Notes under the pieces: model-generated
Told to the model about the DNA's origin: nothing
Database searches by the model: none
Seen by the model: the letters and a program-made list of their open reading frames with translations, nothing else
Shown: piece after piece, positions 1 to 8,434 of the stretch
Position numbering within the stretch: the stretch's first letter is position 1
Layout of the letters: each line of letters starts with the position of its first letter
NCBI GenBank assembly: GCA_964059195.1
Contig: CAXKWD010000006.1
Location: 3,278,530-3,342,529, forward strand
DNA from: Ectobius pallidus
Lineage: Eukaryota > Arthropoda > Insecta > Blattodea > Ectobiidae
Reading direction: 5' to 3'
Length of the DNA: 64,000 bases
Program-made: the position numbers and the translations under genes

Positions 1-84
1 GGGTTCACTATCCGTAGAAAATATTTGTTCTTGCTTTATTTTCCACTGCTTTATGAACTTCACATCTCCACCCCCTTCTGTCAT
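1..84 (-). pseudogene. Zinc-finger gene first coding exon, partial (copy 0)
   Basis: This is the 5' part of the first coding exon of the zinc-finger copy that lies to the left of the window. The ATG is at 84 and the reading begins MTEGGGDVKF. The complete form of this exon is at 7670-7822. Its presence shows that the array also extends leftwards. Confidence 0.6.
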
Positions 85-109
85 TTTTTTTATTGACCCT
101 AGTAATACA

Positions 110-835
110 CTGGATGAAACTAAAATAGGAGTAAGAATTGGAGGAAGAATCATAAATAACATCAGATATGCAGATGACACTACCCTTCTTCCAGAGAGCA
201 AGAAAGACTTGGAAGATCTTATAAATAGAGTAAAACAGAAAGTGATAAAGCTGGTCTAAAACTAAATGTTAAAAAACTAAAATAATGACATCAGAGAATA
301 TTTCGATAAATATCGGCGGCGAAGTACTAACAACAGTAGACAAAATTAATTTCTTAGGCACAACATTAAAGATGACTGTAGTAACACAGAAGAAATAAGG
401 AGAAGGATAATTCTTGGAAAGATAGCAATGAAGAGATTAAATAAGATTATAAATGACTCAGATATTTCAACTAAAGAAAAATAAGAATAATACAGTCTAC
501 AGTGTTTCCTGTGGTATTATATGGTAGTGAAATTTGGACATTAAGGAAAGCAGAGAGGAAAAAATTAGATGCGTTTGAGATATGGGTATGGAGGAAACTA
601 TTAAAGATAACATGGACTGAAAGGACTAATACATCAATCTTAGACGTTATAACACCAGATTTGCCACTGGAAGCATTAACTGTGAGAGGAAAACTAATGT
701 ATTTTGGACATATCATGAGAAATACACAATCATTAGAGAAGGACACGGAGGAAAGAATACACGGAGACGCCGTGCTTGCGGTGTTGTATGGGAAACAGAT
801 GAAGCCAATGACCACGCCCCCTTAAGGGACCAAAA
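110..835 (+). mobile_element. RTE/BovB-like non-LTR retrotransposon fragment (U1)
   Basis: Broken plus-strand readings give the RT active-site neighbourhood (IRYADDTTLL) and then a thumb and C-terminal segment (FPVVLYGSEIWTLRKAERKK, then FEIWVWRKLLKITWT, then YFGHIMRNTQSLEKD). This pattern is typical of RTE/BovB-type endonuclease-RT proteins, often annotated as craniofacial development protein 2-like. The endonuclease and fingers/palm start are missing, so only the last 240 or so codons remain. They are interrupted by frameshifts near 245 and a stop near 480. In this copy the residue after TTLL is Pro instead of Ala. The right limit is approximate. Confidence 0.8.
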
Positions 836-1674
836 AGGAGGCTTGCTATATACAATAGCACACAAATACTCCGAAGTTTCACGGGTTATAACAACGTAAC
901 GGTAGGGAAAATATGTAATATCCCAATTTCATATATTAACTACATACTCTGACATCATAATAATCCCGGTAGTAAGCATTAACCTATCTCAGAAGAGCCA
1001 AAAATGTAACTTTCAAATGAGCAACTTTACATGTGCGAGTCATTGACATTAGCAGCCTAGTGTAAAATACAAGTAAATTATGCTTAGCAATTATACCCAT
1101 ATTCATTCATCCCAAAAATTGATTACTTTCAGTACCTAAATTTTACAAAATTATTAATTTTTAAGGTAAGTTCCTAGCATAGAATTTAAGTATTTTTGTT
1201 TTCCTTAAATTTAATTTCTTCAATATTGTTCAATATGTACTTGTCAAAATTCAAAATTCAAAAACTATAATGAAAGATGTAATATAAATAACTTCAATAG
1301 AATTTATTTGTCTTGTGGAGGGTGGAAAAAGGTACAATTTCTCGCCTGTTCGTAGACTTCAGCGCACGTTTTGGCCTCCATAAAGAATTAATATGAAACA
1401 TCTCCATTATTGCCATTAGAGAATCAATAATTTATTGCTGTGTTGAAAATTAATCTATATGCACCTTAGAAGAGCAATATCCTGCGTTTTTGTTGTTGGG
1501 TTTCGTAAGCTTAATATTGTAATTCAATATTTCATCAATGTTAACTGTATTTTCTTTTTGTATTGATTTTATATGTAAATGTCTATTATTGTAAAATTAA
1601 TTGTAAAAATTTTGACGTGTCCTATAACATGTACATGTTCGACGGACTAAATAAAATTCTATTCTATTCTATTT
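836..1674 (+). mobile_element. AT-rich non-coding stretch ending in an (ATTCT)n LINE-type tail (U1)
   Basis: I see no credible coding sequence. The right end has the look of a non-LTR retrotransposon 3' end: an ACTAAATAAA stretch followed directly by three to four ATTCT repeats at 1657-1674. The left limit is unknown, and part of the stretch may be the 3' UTR of the RTE fragment. Equivalent copies follow in the other units. Confidence 0.45.
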
Positions 1675-1737
1675 GTTATGTTCCCTTGTTAGGTTCCTGT
1701 ATGTATCTTCTATACATTTATTTCCATGTTTATTATA

Positions 1738-2030
1738 CAGGGTGTCTTCTATTGACGTTTAAAACTCTCTGTAGTGACGTAGATGACATTGAAACAAGTG
1801 ATTTGATATAGGACACATAGGGTCGCAAATGTCGGGAAATGCCTTAAAAATGAAGGACAAATGTGAAACATATGACGTCACGAGTGACGACACACCTCTA
1901 GCTGCCGGGCTCGTTGACTCCGACGCACACCTAAGCATTCAAAGCAATTGTCGAATGTCACATCACTGTAGCACTGTGTCTGCGTATGCGACTCGAGTGC
2001 AAAGCGTTGAAGGTTCCCCTGGGTCTGTCA

Positions 2031-2063
<33 letters not shown>

Positions 2064-2554
2064 GTCAGCAACCCTTTTTCTTCGCTCACATGTCAGCAAA
2101 CATTCTTTTTCTGTTATGTACAATTAGACCACAATTACGTACAGTACTGTCAAGCAGATGTATGCAAAGCTGAGCAATTACTTCTTTTCTCTCGTATTTT
2201 ATTTGATTAAATTTGAAGATTGAAGAGAAAAATAAAACAAAGAAAACGTGCGTTTTGTAACACATAAATGTATTTTTACTATACTCAGTCTGTTAACACA
2301 GATCTGCCACAAAAAAAAAAGAATGTTTTGTTTTACTTCAACATTAGACCACAATAATTATGTACAGGAGAGTACTGTTAAGTAGGTGTATGCAAAGTTC
2401 AGGAATACCGTATTTTTTGTGTCTTGTACAGTACTGTGTTTTATTTTGTTTTTGAAGACTCAACACACATAATACAGTATCGGTACCGCGTGTTTTTTAA
2501 CACACAAAGTTAGTTTTATCGTTCTCAGTCTGTTAACAAAGATGTGCCATAGAA

Positions 2555-2591
<37 letters not shown>

Positions 2592-3505
2592 CAACATTTA
2601 TGTGCTATTCGTTTGTTGTTAGACCACACTACAGTACAGTAAAGCACAGTACTGTTAAGGAAATGTACAGTTTGCAAAGTTCATGAATAAGTTTTTTCTC
2701 TCGTATTTAAATCTCTTCGATGTTTTCTTAACGATTGGGATTCGTTAAATTTGAAGAAACGAAAGAACACGAAAAGAAAAGTTTCAAGCGTTTTGTAATA
2801 CACAAGGTATTTTTAGTGTATTTATCTGTTAATGAAGATTTGCCAAAAAAATTGTTTTTCTTCTTCTTCGCTCATGTGTCAGCAAACTGTTTGTTTGCAT
2901 TACGTAGAACACTTCGTCTTACGAATGTGATCGTAAGCGCAGATCTGTGTTAACAGACCGAGTACAATAAAAGTACATTTTTGTGTTACAAAACGCACGT
3001 TTTCGTTGTTTTATTTTTCTCTTGTTTCTTCAAATTTCATCAAATAAAATACGAGAGAAAAGAAGTAACTGCTCAGCATTGCGTATATCTGCTTGATAGT
3101 ACTGTACGTAATTGTGGTCTAATGGTACATAACAAAAAAAGAATGTTTGCTGGCATGTGAGCGAAGAAAAAGGGTTGCTGACAAAAAAAAAGCAAAAACA
3201 AAAAAAGCTAGTTGACAGACCCAGGGGAACCTTCAACCCTACGCACTCGAGTCGCACACGCAGACACAGTGCTACAGTGATGTGACATTCGACAATTGCT
3301 TTGAATGCTTAGGTGTGCGTCGGAGTCAACGAGCCCGGCAGCTAGTGGTGTGTCGTCACTCGTGACGTCATATGTTTCACATTTGTCCTTCATTTTTAAT
3401 GCATTTCCCGACATTTGCGACCCTATGTGTTCTATATCAAATCACTTGTTTCAATGCCATCTACGTCACTACGGAGAGTTTTAAACGTTAATAGAAGACA
3501 CCCTG
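1738..3505. mobile_element. Non-autonomous TIR DNA element, Tc1/mariner-like, with modular interior (U1)
   Basis: The element begins CAGGGTGTCTTCTATT and ends with the inverse complement. It is flanked by TA on both sides and interrupts a LINE fragment whose reading resumes at 3506. The inverted arms are long, about 1738-2312 and 2936-3505, and contain a TGACGTCA palindrome. The interior holds a roughly 190-230 bp module, bounded by TTAGACC and TGCCA, that appears three times directly (2124-2310, 2344-2549, 2619-2845) and once inverted (2938-3122). An AG microsatellite lies at 2561-2582. There is no transposase reading, so it would depend on enzyme supplied in trans. TA duplication and CAGGG ends suggest Tc1/mariner, but the family is not certain. 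Confidence 0.75.
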
Positions 3506-3956
3506 TATACAATGTGTTATTGTATACCAGGAATAATCTACCAAGTCAACAACTTAGACAGGACGTACATTCACACAACACAAGAAATAGAAACTTTATT
3601 GATGTACCTTTTTACAGGCTATCTAAGTCACTCAAAAGTTATCATGTAGTGGGAATGAAATGTTATAATATGCTATCAATAAGTGTGCTTAATTACCCAG
3701 TTGACAAGTTTAAACATAAGCTATATGACTGGTTAGTTGGTCATCCATTTTATTCCCTAGACGAGTTCTTTGAATTTAGTACTAAATCAATTATCTTTTG
3801 ATATTTTAATTCTTGGTTGTTTGTAAATTATTTTGTTTATAGTACTATTATGTATATATATGTAGGCATGTATTTTAAATGTAAAACTGACTTTGTCTAT
3901 TGCCTCTTTGTAAGCTTAATGACAATAGAATATTATTATTATTATTATTATTATTA
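3506..3956 (+). mobile_element. LINE 3' end with (ATT)n tail (U1)
   Basis: The plus-strand reading YNVLLYTRNNLPSQQ through HSHNTRNRNFIDVPFYRLSK to FYSLDEFFEF, with a stop at 3799-3801, matches the C-terminus of CR1/Jockey-group RT proteins. The same layout is seen in the longer LINE copy at 27097-28416 (HSHDTRNSYMIDLPYSRLSK, FYSLEEF). An (ATT)n tail at 3931-3956 ends it. The piece just left of the TIR element (1675-1737) is probably the same LINE: joining across the element less one TA gives a continuous FPCLLYNVLLY reading. Confidence 0.75.
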
Positions 3957-5253
3957 GAACCTGATGACATGTGCAAGATCATACCAGGTTCGGAAGGCTA
4001 CAAGAGAGCTATAATGAAAGCCTTGGTAATGCGTTCCATACCAAAAGACATCGAAATGATTCTAAGCAAAATTCGTATTAGGGAGCCAGATGCAAGAGAA
4101 AAGCTCATATGATTAAATCATCCATAACACATACTCTCTCACAAGAAGAGAGAAGGCTTTTGGCTGAAAGAGTGGATTTTTCTCATGCAAAATATTCTCA
4201 TGAGGAGGATGAAGTTATTAAGGGGAACTGGAAAAGATTTTCTCTGCCCATTGAAATCAGTTAAGAAGAGAAAAGCTTAGAATGAGGAATATGAAAAGGG
4301 AAGGAGAAAGAGATCATGCTCCAAGATATAATTTCAGGAAATGTAAGAGAGTTCAGTATAAAGTTGAAAACACTGAAGAAAGTACTGATAGTGACAGTGA
4401 TGCAAGTGATTCAGAACCTAATGACATGTGCAAGATCATACCAGGTTCGGAAGGCTACAAGAGAGTTATAATAAAAGCCTCTGTTAAGCTTTCCATACCA
4501 AAAGACATCGAAATGATTCTAAGCAAAATTTGAATTAGGGAGCCAGATGCAGTATGTCCTGCTCATATGATTGAATCATCCCTAACACATACTCTCTCAC
4601 AAGAAGAGAGAGGGCTTTTGGCTGAAAGAGGAGTGGATTTCTCTCATGCAAAATATACTCGTGAGAAGGATGAACTTATAAAGGAGAACTGGAACAGATT
4701 TTCTCTGCCCATTGAAATCAGTTAAGAAGAGAAAAGCTTAGAATGAGGAATATGAAAAGAAAAGGAGAAAGAGATCATGCTCCAAAATATGATTTCAGGA
4801 AATGTAAGAGACTTCAGTATAAAGTTGAAGACAATGAAGGAAGTACTGATAGTGACAGTGATGCAAGTGATTCAGAACCTGATGACATGTGCACGATCAT
4901 ACCAGGTTCGGAAGGCTACAAGAGAGGTATAATGAAAGCCTCTGTAATGCTTTCCATACCAAAAGACATCGAAATGATTCTAAGCAAAATTTGAATTAGG
5001 GAGCCAGATGCAGTATGTTGAAAACACTGAAAAAAGTACGGATAGTGACAGTGATGCAAGTGATTCAGAACCTGATGATATGTGCAAGATCATACCAGGT
5101 TCGGAAGGCTACAAGAGAGCTATAATGAAGCCTCGGTAATGCGTTCCATACCAAAAGACATCGAAATGATTCTAAGCAAAATTCGTATTAGGGAGCCAGA
5201 TGCAAGAGAAAAGCCCATATGATTAAATCATCCATAACACATACTCTCTCACA
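3957..5253 (+). pseudogene. Tandem repeats of a TTF1/Myb-like gene piece (U1)
   Basis: GAACCTGATGACATGTGC or a close variant starts at 3957, 4414, 4875 and 5068, giving periods of 457, 461 and 193 bp. One full period, read in one frame, encodes a basic stretch (RNMKREGERDHAPRYNFRKC), an acidic serine run (STDSDSDASDSEP), then DMCKIIPGSEGYKR and SIPKDIEMILSKI, and finally LSQEERGLLAERGVDF and KYTREKDELIKENWNRF. The last two resemble the segment leading into the Myb domain of TTF1/Reb1-type proteins; this assignment is from pattern only. After SKI most copies have TGA where the first and last copies have CGT, and a TAA closes each period. It is therefore a decayed gene piece. The second full copy is a K-rich variant (NMKRKGERDHAPKYDF). 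Confidence 0.55.
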
Positions 5254-7338
5254 GTTTGTTACAGATGTCAAACATGAAAGCTCTTTCCCCTGTATGTGTA
5301 AGCAGATGAGTTTTCAGATAATTATTTCGGAAATGTTTCCTTACACACATCGCACCTGATAGGTTTTCCTACTGTATGTGTAACTAGATGAGTTATGAGG
5401 TACCGCTTCCAGAAAAAATTTGTCACAGACACCACACTTTTAAGCCTTTTCTCCTGTATGTGTAAGCAAATGTCTTTTGAGAGCACATCTATAAGAAAAT
5501 AGTTAGTTACACACATCACATTTTTATGGTTTCTCTCCTGTATGTTTAATCTGGTGGATTTTGAGAGCACTTCTATCAGAAAATCGTTTGTTACAGACAT
5601 CACATTTGAAAGGTTTTTCTCCTGTATGTATACGCATATGAGTTTTGAGATTACACCTATGAGTAAATGTTTTGTTACAGATGTCACACTGGAAAGCTCT
5701 TTCCTTTCTATGTGTAAGCAAATGAGTTTTGAGACGAAAACTATGAGAAAATCGTTTGCTACACACATCACACTTGTAAACTTTTTCTCCTGTATGTGTA
5801 AGCAGATGACTTTTGAGAGCAAATTTATAAGAAAATCGTTTGTTACACACATCACATTTGAATGGTTTTTCTCCTGTATGTGTAAGCAGGTGATGTTTGT
5901 GAGTACTACTATCAGAAAATCGTTTGTTACAGACATCGCATATGAATGGTTTTTCTCCTGTTTGTGTATGCAAATGAGTTTTGAGATAGCTCTTTGAGTA
6001 AATGTTTTGTTGCAGAAATCACACTTGAAAGCTCTTTTATTTGTATGTGTAAGCAGATGAGTTTTGAGATTAATTGCAAAAGAAAATGCTTTGTTACATA
6101 CATCACAATTGAAAGGTTTTTCTCCTGAATGTATAAGCAAATGAGATTTGAGGTAAACACTTTGAAAAAATCGTTTGTTACACAAATCGCACTTGTAAGC
6201 TTTTTCTCCTGTATGTACAAGCATATGTCTTTGAAGAACACATCTATAAGAAAATCGTTTGTTACAGACATCACATATGAATGGTTTTTCTCCTGTATGT
6301 GTACGAAGATGACTTTTGAGAGGACTTGTATGTGAAAATCGTTTCTTACAAACATCACATATGAATGGTCTTTCTCCTGTATGTGTACGCAGATGACTTT
6401 TGAGATTAAATCTTTGCGTAAATGTTTTGTTACAAATATCACTCTTGAAAGATTTTTCACCTGTATGTGTAACCAGATGAGATTTGACGTGACTACTTTG
6501 AGAAAATCGTTTGTTACACACATCACACTTGTAATTTTTTTCTCCTGTATGTGTGAGCAGATGAGTTTTGAGAATAGTCTTACGAGAAAATGTTTTGTTA
6601 CAGGCATCACACTTCAATGTTTCTTTTTCCTGTATGTGTAAGCAGATGAGTTTTGAGACTACCTCTTTGAGAAAATTTTTTGGTACAGACATCACACTTG
6701 AAATATTTCCCCCCTGTATGTATAAGCAGATGCTTTTTGAGATTACCTCTATGAGAAAATGTTTTGGTACAGACATCACACTTGTAATTTTTTTCTCCTG
6801 TATGTGTAAGCAGATGAGTTTTGAGAGTACTCTTATGAGCTATGCTGTACGAGTATGATGATGACTTATTTTGGAATTGGTCTTTGTAAGAGAATCATAT
6901 GACTGGAATTGTTTTTCACTAATCACATCCTGGTTTTCATGTTCTCTTACATAAGGAGGTTGAGAATCATTTTGGTCGGAAAGCAATGTCTCCAAACCTT
7001 GAACTGTGTTGGATAACGGAGAATCAGTTTTCAAACAGGTCTATATTCTCAACTTTGTTTGGAAATTTCTTTACCAAATCGAAGGTCACAGGTCTACTTT
7101 TTTGGTATTCATTATTTCCTTTAACAAACGTATCTGAAATTTCGCCACACTCTGTCGATGTCTGTAACTTTGGAACTGTTGCAACATTTGGGTCTATATC
7201 CTCACTTTTAATTTGGCGTGTCGCTACTAAATTGAAGGTTAAGGGTGTATCCTCACACTTAACAGTATGTTCGTGTTTTTCACATTGGGATTGTCTTATT
7301 ACTTTTTCGCCACATTGTAATGTTGCCACAGTCTCCAT
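5254..7338 (-). pseudogene. C2H2 zinc-finger gene body, frameshifted (copy 1)
   Basis: On the minus strand, a 104-codon acidic region from ATG 7338 (METVATLQCGEK to VENIDLFEN) runs into a stop at 7024-7026. The next frame continues LKTDSPLSNTVQGLE to about 6840, followed by another shift. About 18-19 C2H2 periods of 84 bp then follow from 6845 down to 5254, with consensus [12 protein letters not shown]12 histidine spacing and THTGEKP linkers. The fingers are split over three frames: fingers 1-2 in one, 3-10 in another (ending about 5995), and 11-15 in a third. Further shifts and stops follow at the distal end. One finger has its first Cys replaced by Ser (FKSDIC). The last finger is cut off after CNK by the TTF1-like repeats. 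An intact gene would be a nuclear DNA-binding protein; this one is decayed. Confidence 0.85.
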
Positions 7339-7669
7339 GATTTACTATAAATCCACACACGACAATAGTAACTCACAACTGTTTAATTGCAGGTGTGTCA
7401 TTCCACATTTGTACAAAGATTAAGATAAAATATTTTCCAAGCAGCGAGAATTTCTCAGTCTGTCCAAAGCATTGAGCCGAGATATTTTTCCAACATTCTG
7501 CTGCGTTATGAGTATCTTGTAGACTGTGACCCGTGATCAACGCATTCCGATCACGTGATCACGTTTCTAGGGAGAAACAGTGGAGTGCCACCAAATTCGA
7601 ACGGAATGTTTTATTCACAAAAACGAATTCCACAACCGCAAGCATGTGTTCTGCCACTCTTGGAACACT
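7339..7669 (-). other. Presumptive zinc-finger intron with empty LINE site (copy 1)
   Basis: This 331 bp stretch lies between the finger body and the first coding exon. It has no coding sequence. GTGTTCTGCCACTCTTGG near 7647-7664 is the unoccupied form of the site that holds a LINE in other units. The donor side is damaged by the 13 bp CTC-CTC deletion. An acceptor-like TTTATAG precedes the exon-2 ATG on the minus strand. Confidence 0.5.
7549..7560. promoter_or_regulatory. GATCACGTGATC palindrome (E-box core)
   Basis: A perfect 12 bp palindrome with a CACGTG E-box centre, flanked by further CGTGATCA-type half-sites. The same site occurs in each unit at 26180-26191, 36084-36095, 45988-45999, 53415-53426 and 63647-63658. 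It lies in the presumptive intron or 5' region of the zinc-finger gene. Any binding by bHLH-zip factors is inference. Confidence 0.35.
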
Positions 7670-7822
7670 CTAGTAGTAGTATTCCTTCGAGTCGCTTGTG
7701 ATTCCTGGAAATCCACACGGATTTTCTAGCAAGATTGAGGGTTCACTATCCGTAGAAAATATTTGATCTTGCTCTATTTTCCTCTGCTTTATGAACTTCA
7801 CATCTCCACCCCCTTCTGTCAT
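7670..7822 (-). pseudogene. Zinc-finger gene first coding exon (copy 1)
   Basis: This 50-codon minus-strand reading starts MTEGGGDVKFIKQ, continues acidic and serine-rich (FSTDSEPSILLENP) and ends in a TAC-repeat stretch (EYYY) with a TAG stop. The style resembles the short acidic N-termini that precede C2H2 arrays in insect zinc-finger genes; that is an inference from pattern. It lies upstream of the finger body at 5254-7338, separated by a 331 bp presumptive intron. In other units a GTGAGT donor-like site follows the stop. Here a 13 bp deletion between two CTC triplets has removed that site. The in-frame TAG before the donor suggests the exon is already non-functional. Confidence 0.6.
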
Positions 7823-7847
7823 TTTTTTTATTGACCCTAGTAATACA

Positions 7848-8434
7848 CTGGATGAAACTAAAATAGGAGTAAGAATTGGAGGAAGAATCATAAATAACAT
7901 CAGATATGCAGATGACACTACCCTACTTGCAGAGAGCAAGAAAGACTTGGAAGATCTTATAAACAGAGTAAAACAGAAAGTGATAAAGCTGGTCTAAAAC
8001 TAAATGTTAAAAAACTAAAATAATGACATCAGAGAATATTTCGATAAATATCGGCGGCGAAGTACTAACAACAGTAGACAAAATTAATTTCTTAGGCACA
8101 ACATTAAAGATGACTGTAGTAACACAGAAGAAATAAGGAGAAGGATAATTCTTGGAAAGATAGCAATGAAGAGATTAAATAAGATTATAAATGACTCAGA
8201 TATTTCAACTAAACAAAAATAAGAATAATACAGTCTACAGTGTTTCCTGTGGTATTATATGGTAGTGAAATTTGGACATTAAGGAAAGCAGAGAGGAAAA
8301 AATTAGATGCGTTTGAGATATGGGTATGGAGGAAACTATTAAAGATAACATGGACTGAAAGAAGGACTAATACATCAATCTTAGAAGTTATAACACCAGA
8401 TTTGCCACTGGAAGCATTAACTGTGAGAGGAAAA
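7848..8434 (+). mobile_element. RTE/BovB-like fragment, left part (U2, split by Gypsy)
   Basis: This is the same RT remnant as in U1, cut after the AGAGGAAAA sequence by the Gypsy element. It resumes at 18204. This copy keeps a codon lost in the other units (ERRTNTSIL rather than ERTNTSIL) and ILEV rather than ILDV, so it may be closest to the ancestral fragment. Confidence 0.8.
8431..8434. other. Gypsy target-site duplication, left copy (AAAA)
   Basis: AAAA precedes the left LTR and is repeated at 18200-18203 after the right LTR. The uninterrupted units read GAGGAAAACTAATG here. Confidence 0.8.

Larger units (their letters stand above)
1..7738. repeat. Tandem unit U1 of six (no LINE or Gypsy insertion)
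   Basis: The first bases of the window recur at 7739, 28867, 38769, 46194 and 56101, each time followed by the same series of segments in the same orientation. U1 lacks both the intronic LINE and the Gypsy element. It retains all zinc-finger periods, and its second TTF1-like repeat is the lysine-rich variant shared only with U6. It therefore shows the basic unit layout best. The phase of the unit is arbitrary because the window opens inside a zinc-finger first exon. Confidence 0.95.

Noticed and set aside
1563..1811. 82-codon reading MILYVNVYYCKIN in each unit
   Set aside because: It crosses three unrelated segments (ATTCT tail, LINE piece, TIR element start), so it is not a gene.
1829..2035. 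68-codon reading MSGNALKMKDKCETYD found many times on both strands
   Set aside because: It lies within the inverted arms of the TIR element, and its appearance on both strands is simply the arm and its inverse copy. No domain, and no sign of coding selection.
3900..4112. 70-codon reading with a poly-leucine tract
   Set aside because: The leucines are the (ATT)n LINE tail read in frame into the TTF1-like repeat; a chance fusion.
5254..6845. Regular 84 bp repeats that could suggest a CRISPR array or satellite
   Set aside because: The period and consensus match C2H2 finger plus linker coding, with no identical short repeats separated by unique spacers.
5542..6858. Plus-strand readings rich in [12 protein letters not shown] across the finger array
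   Set aside because: These are antisense shadows of the 84 bp zinc-finger repeat; the periodicity belongs to the minus-strand fingers.
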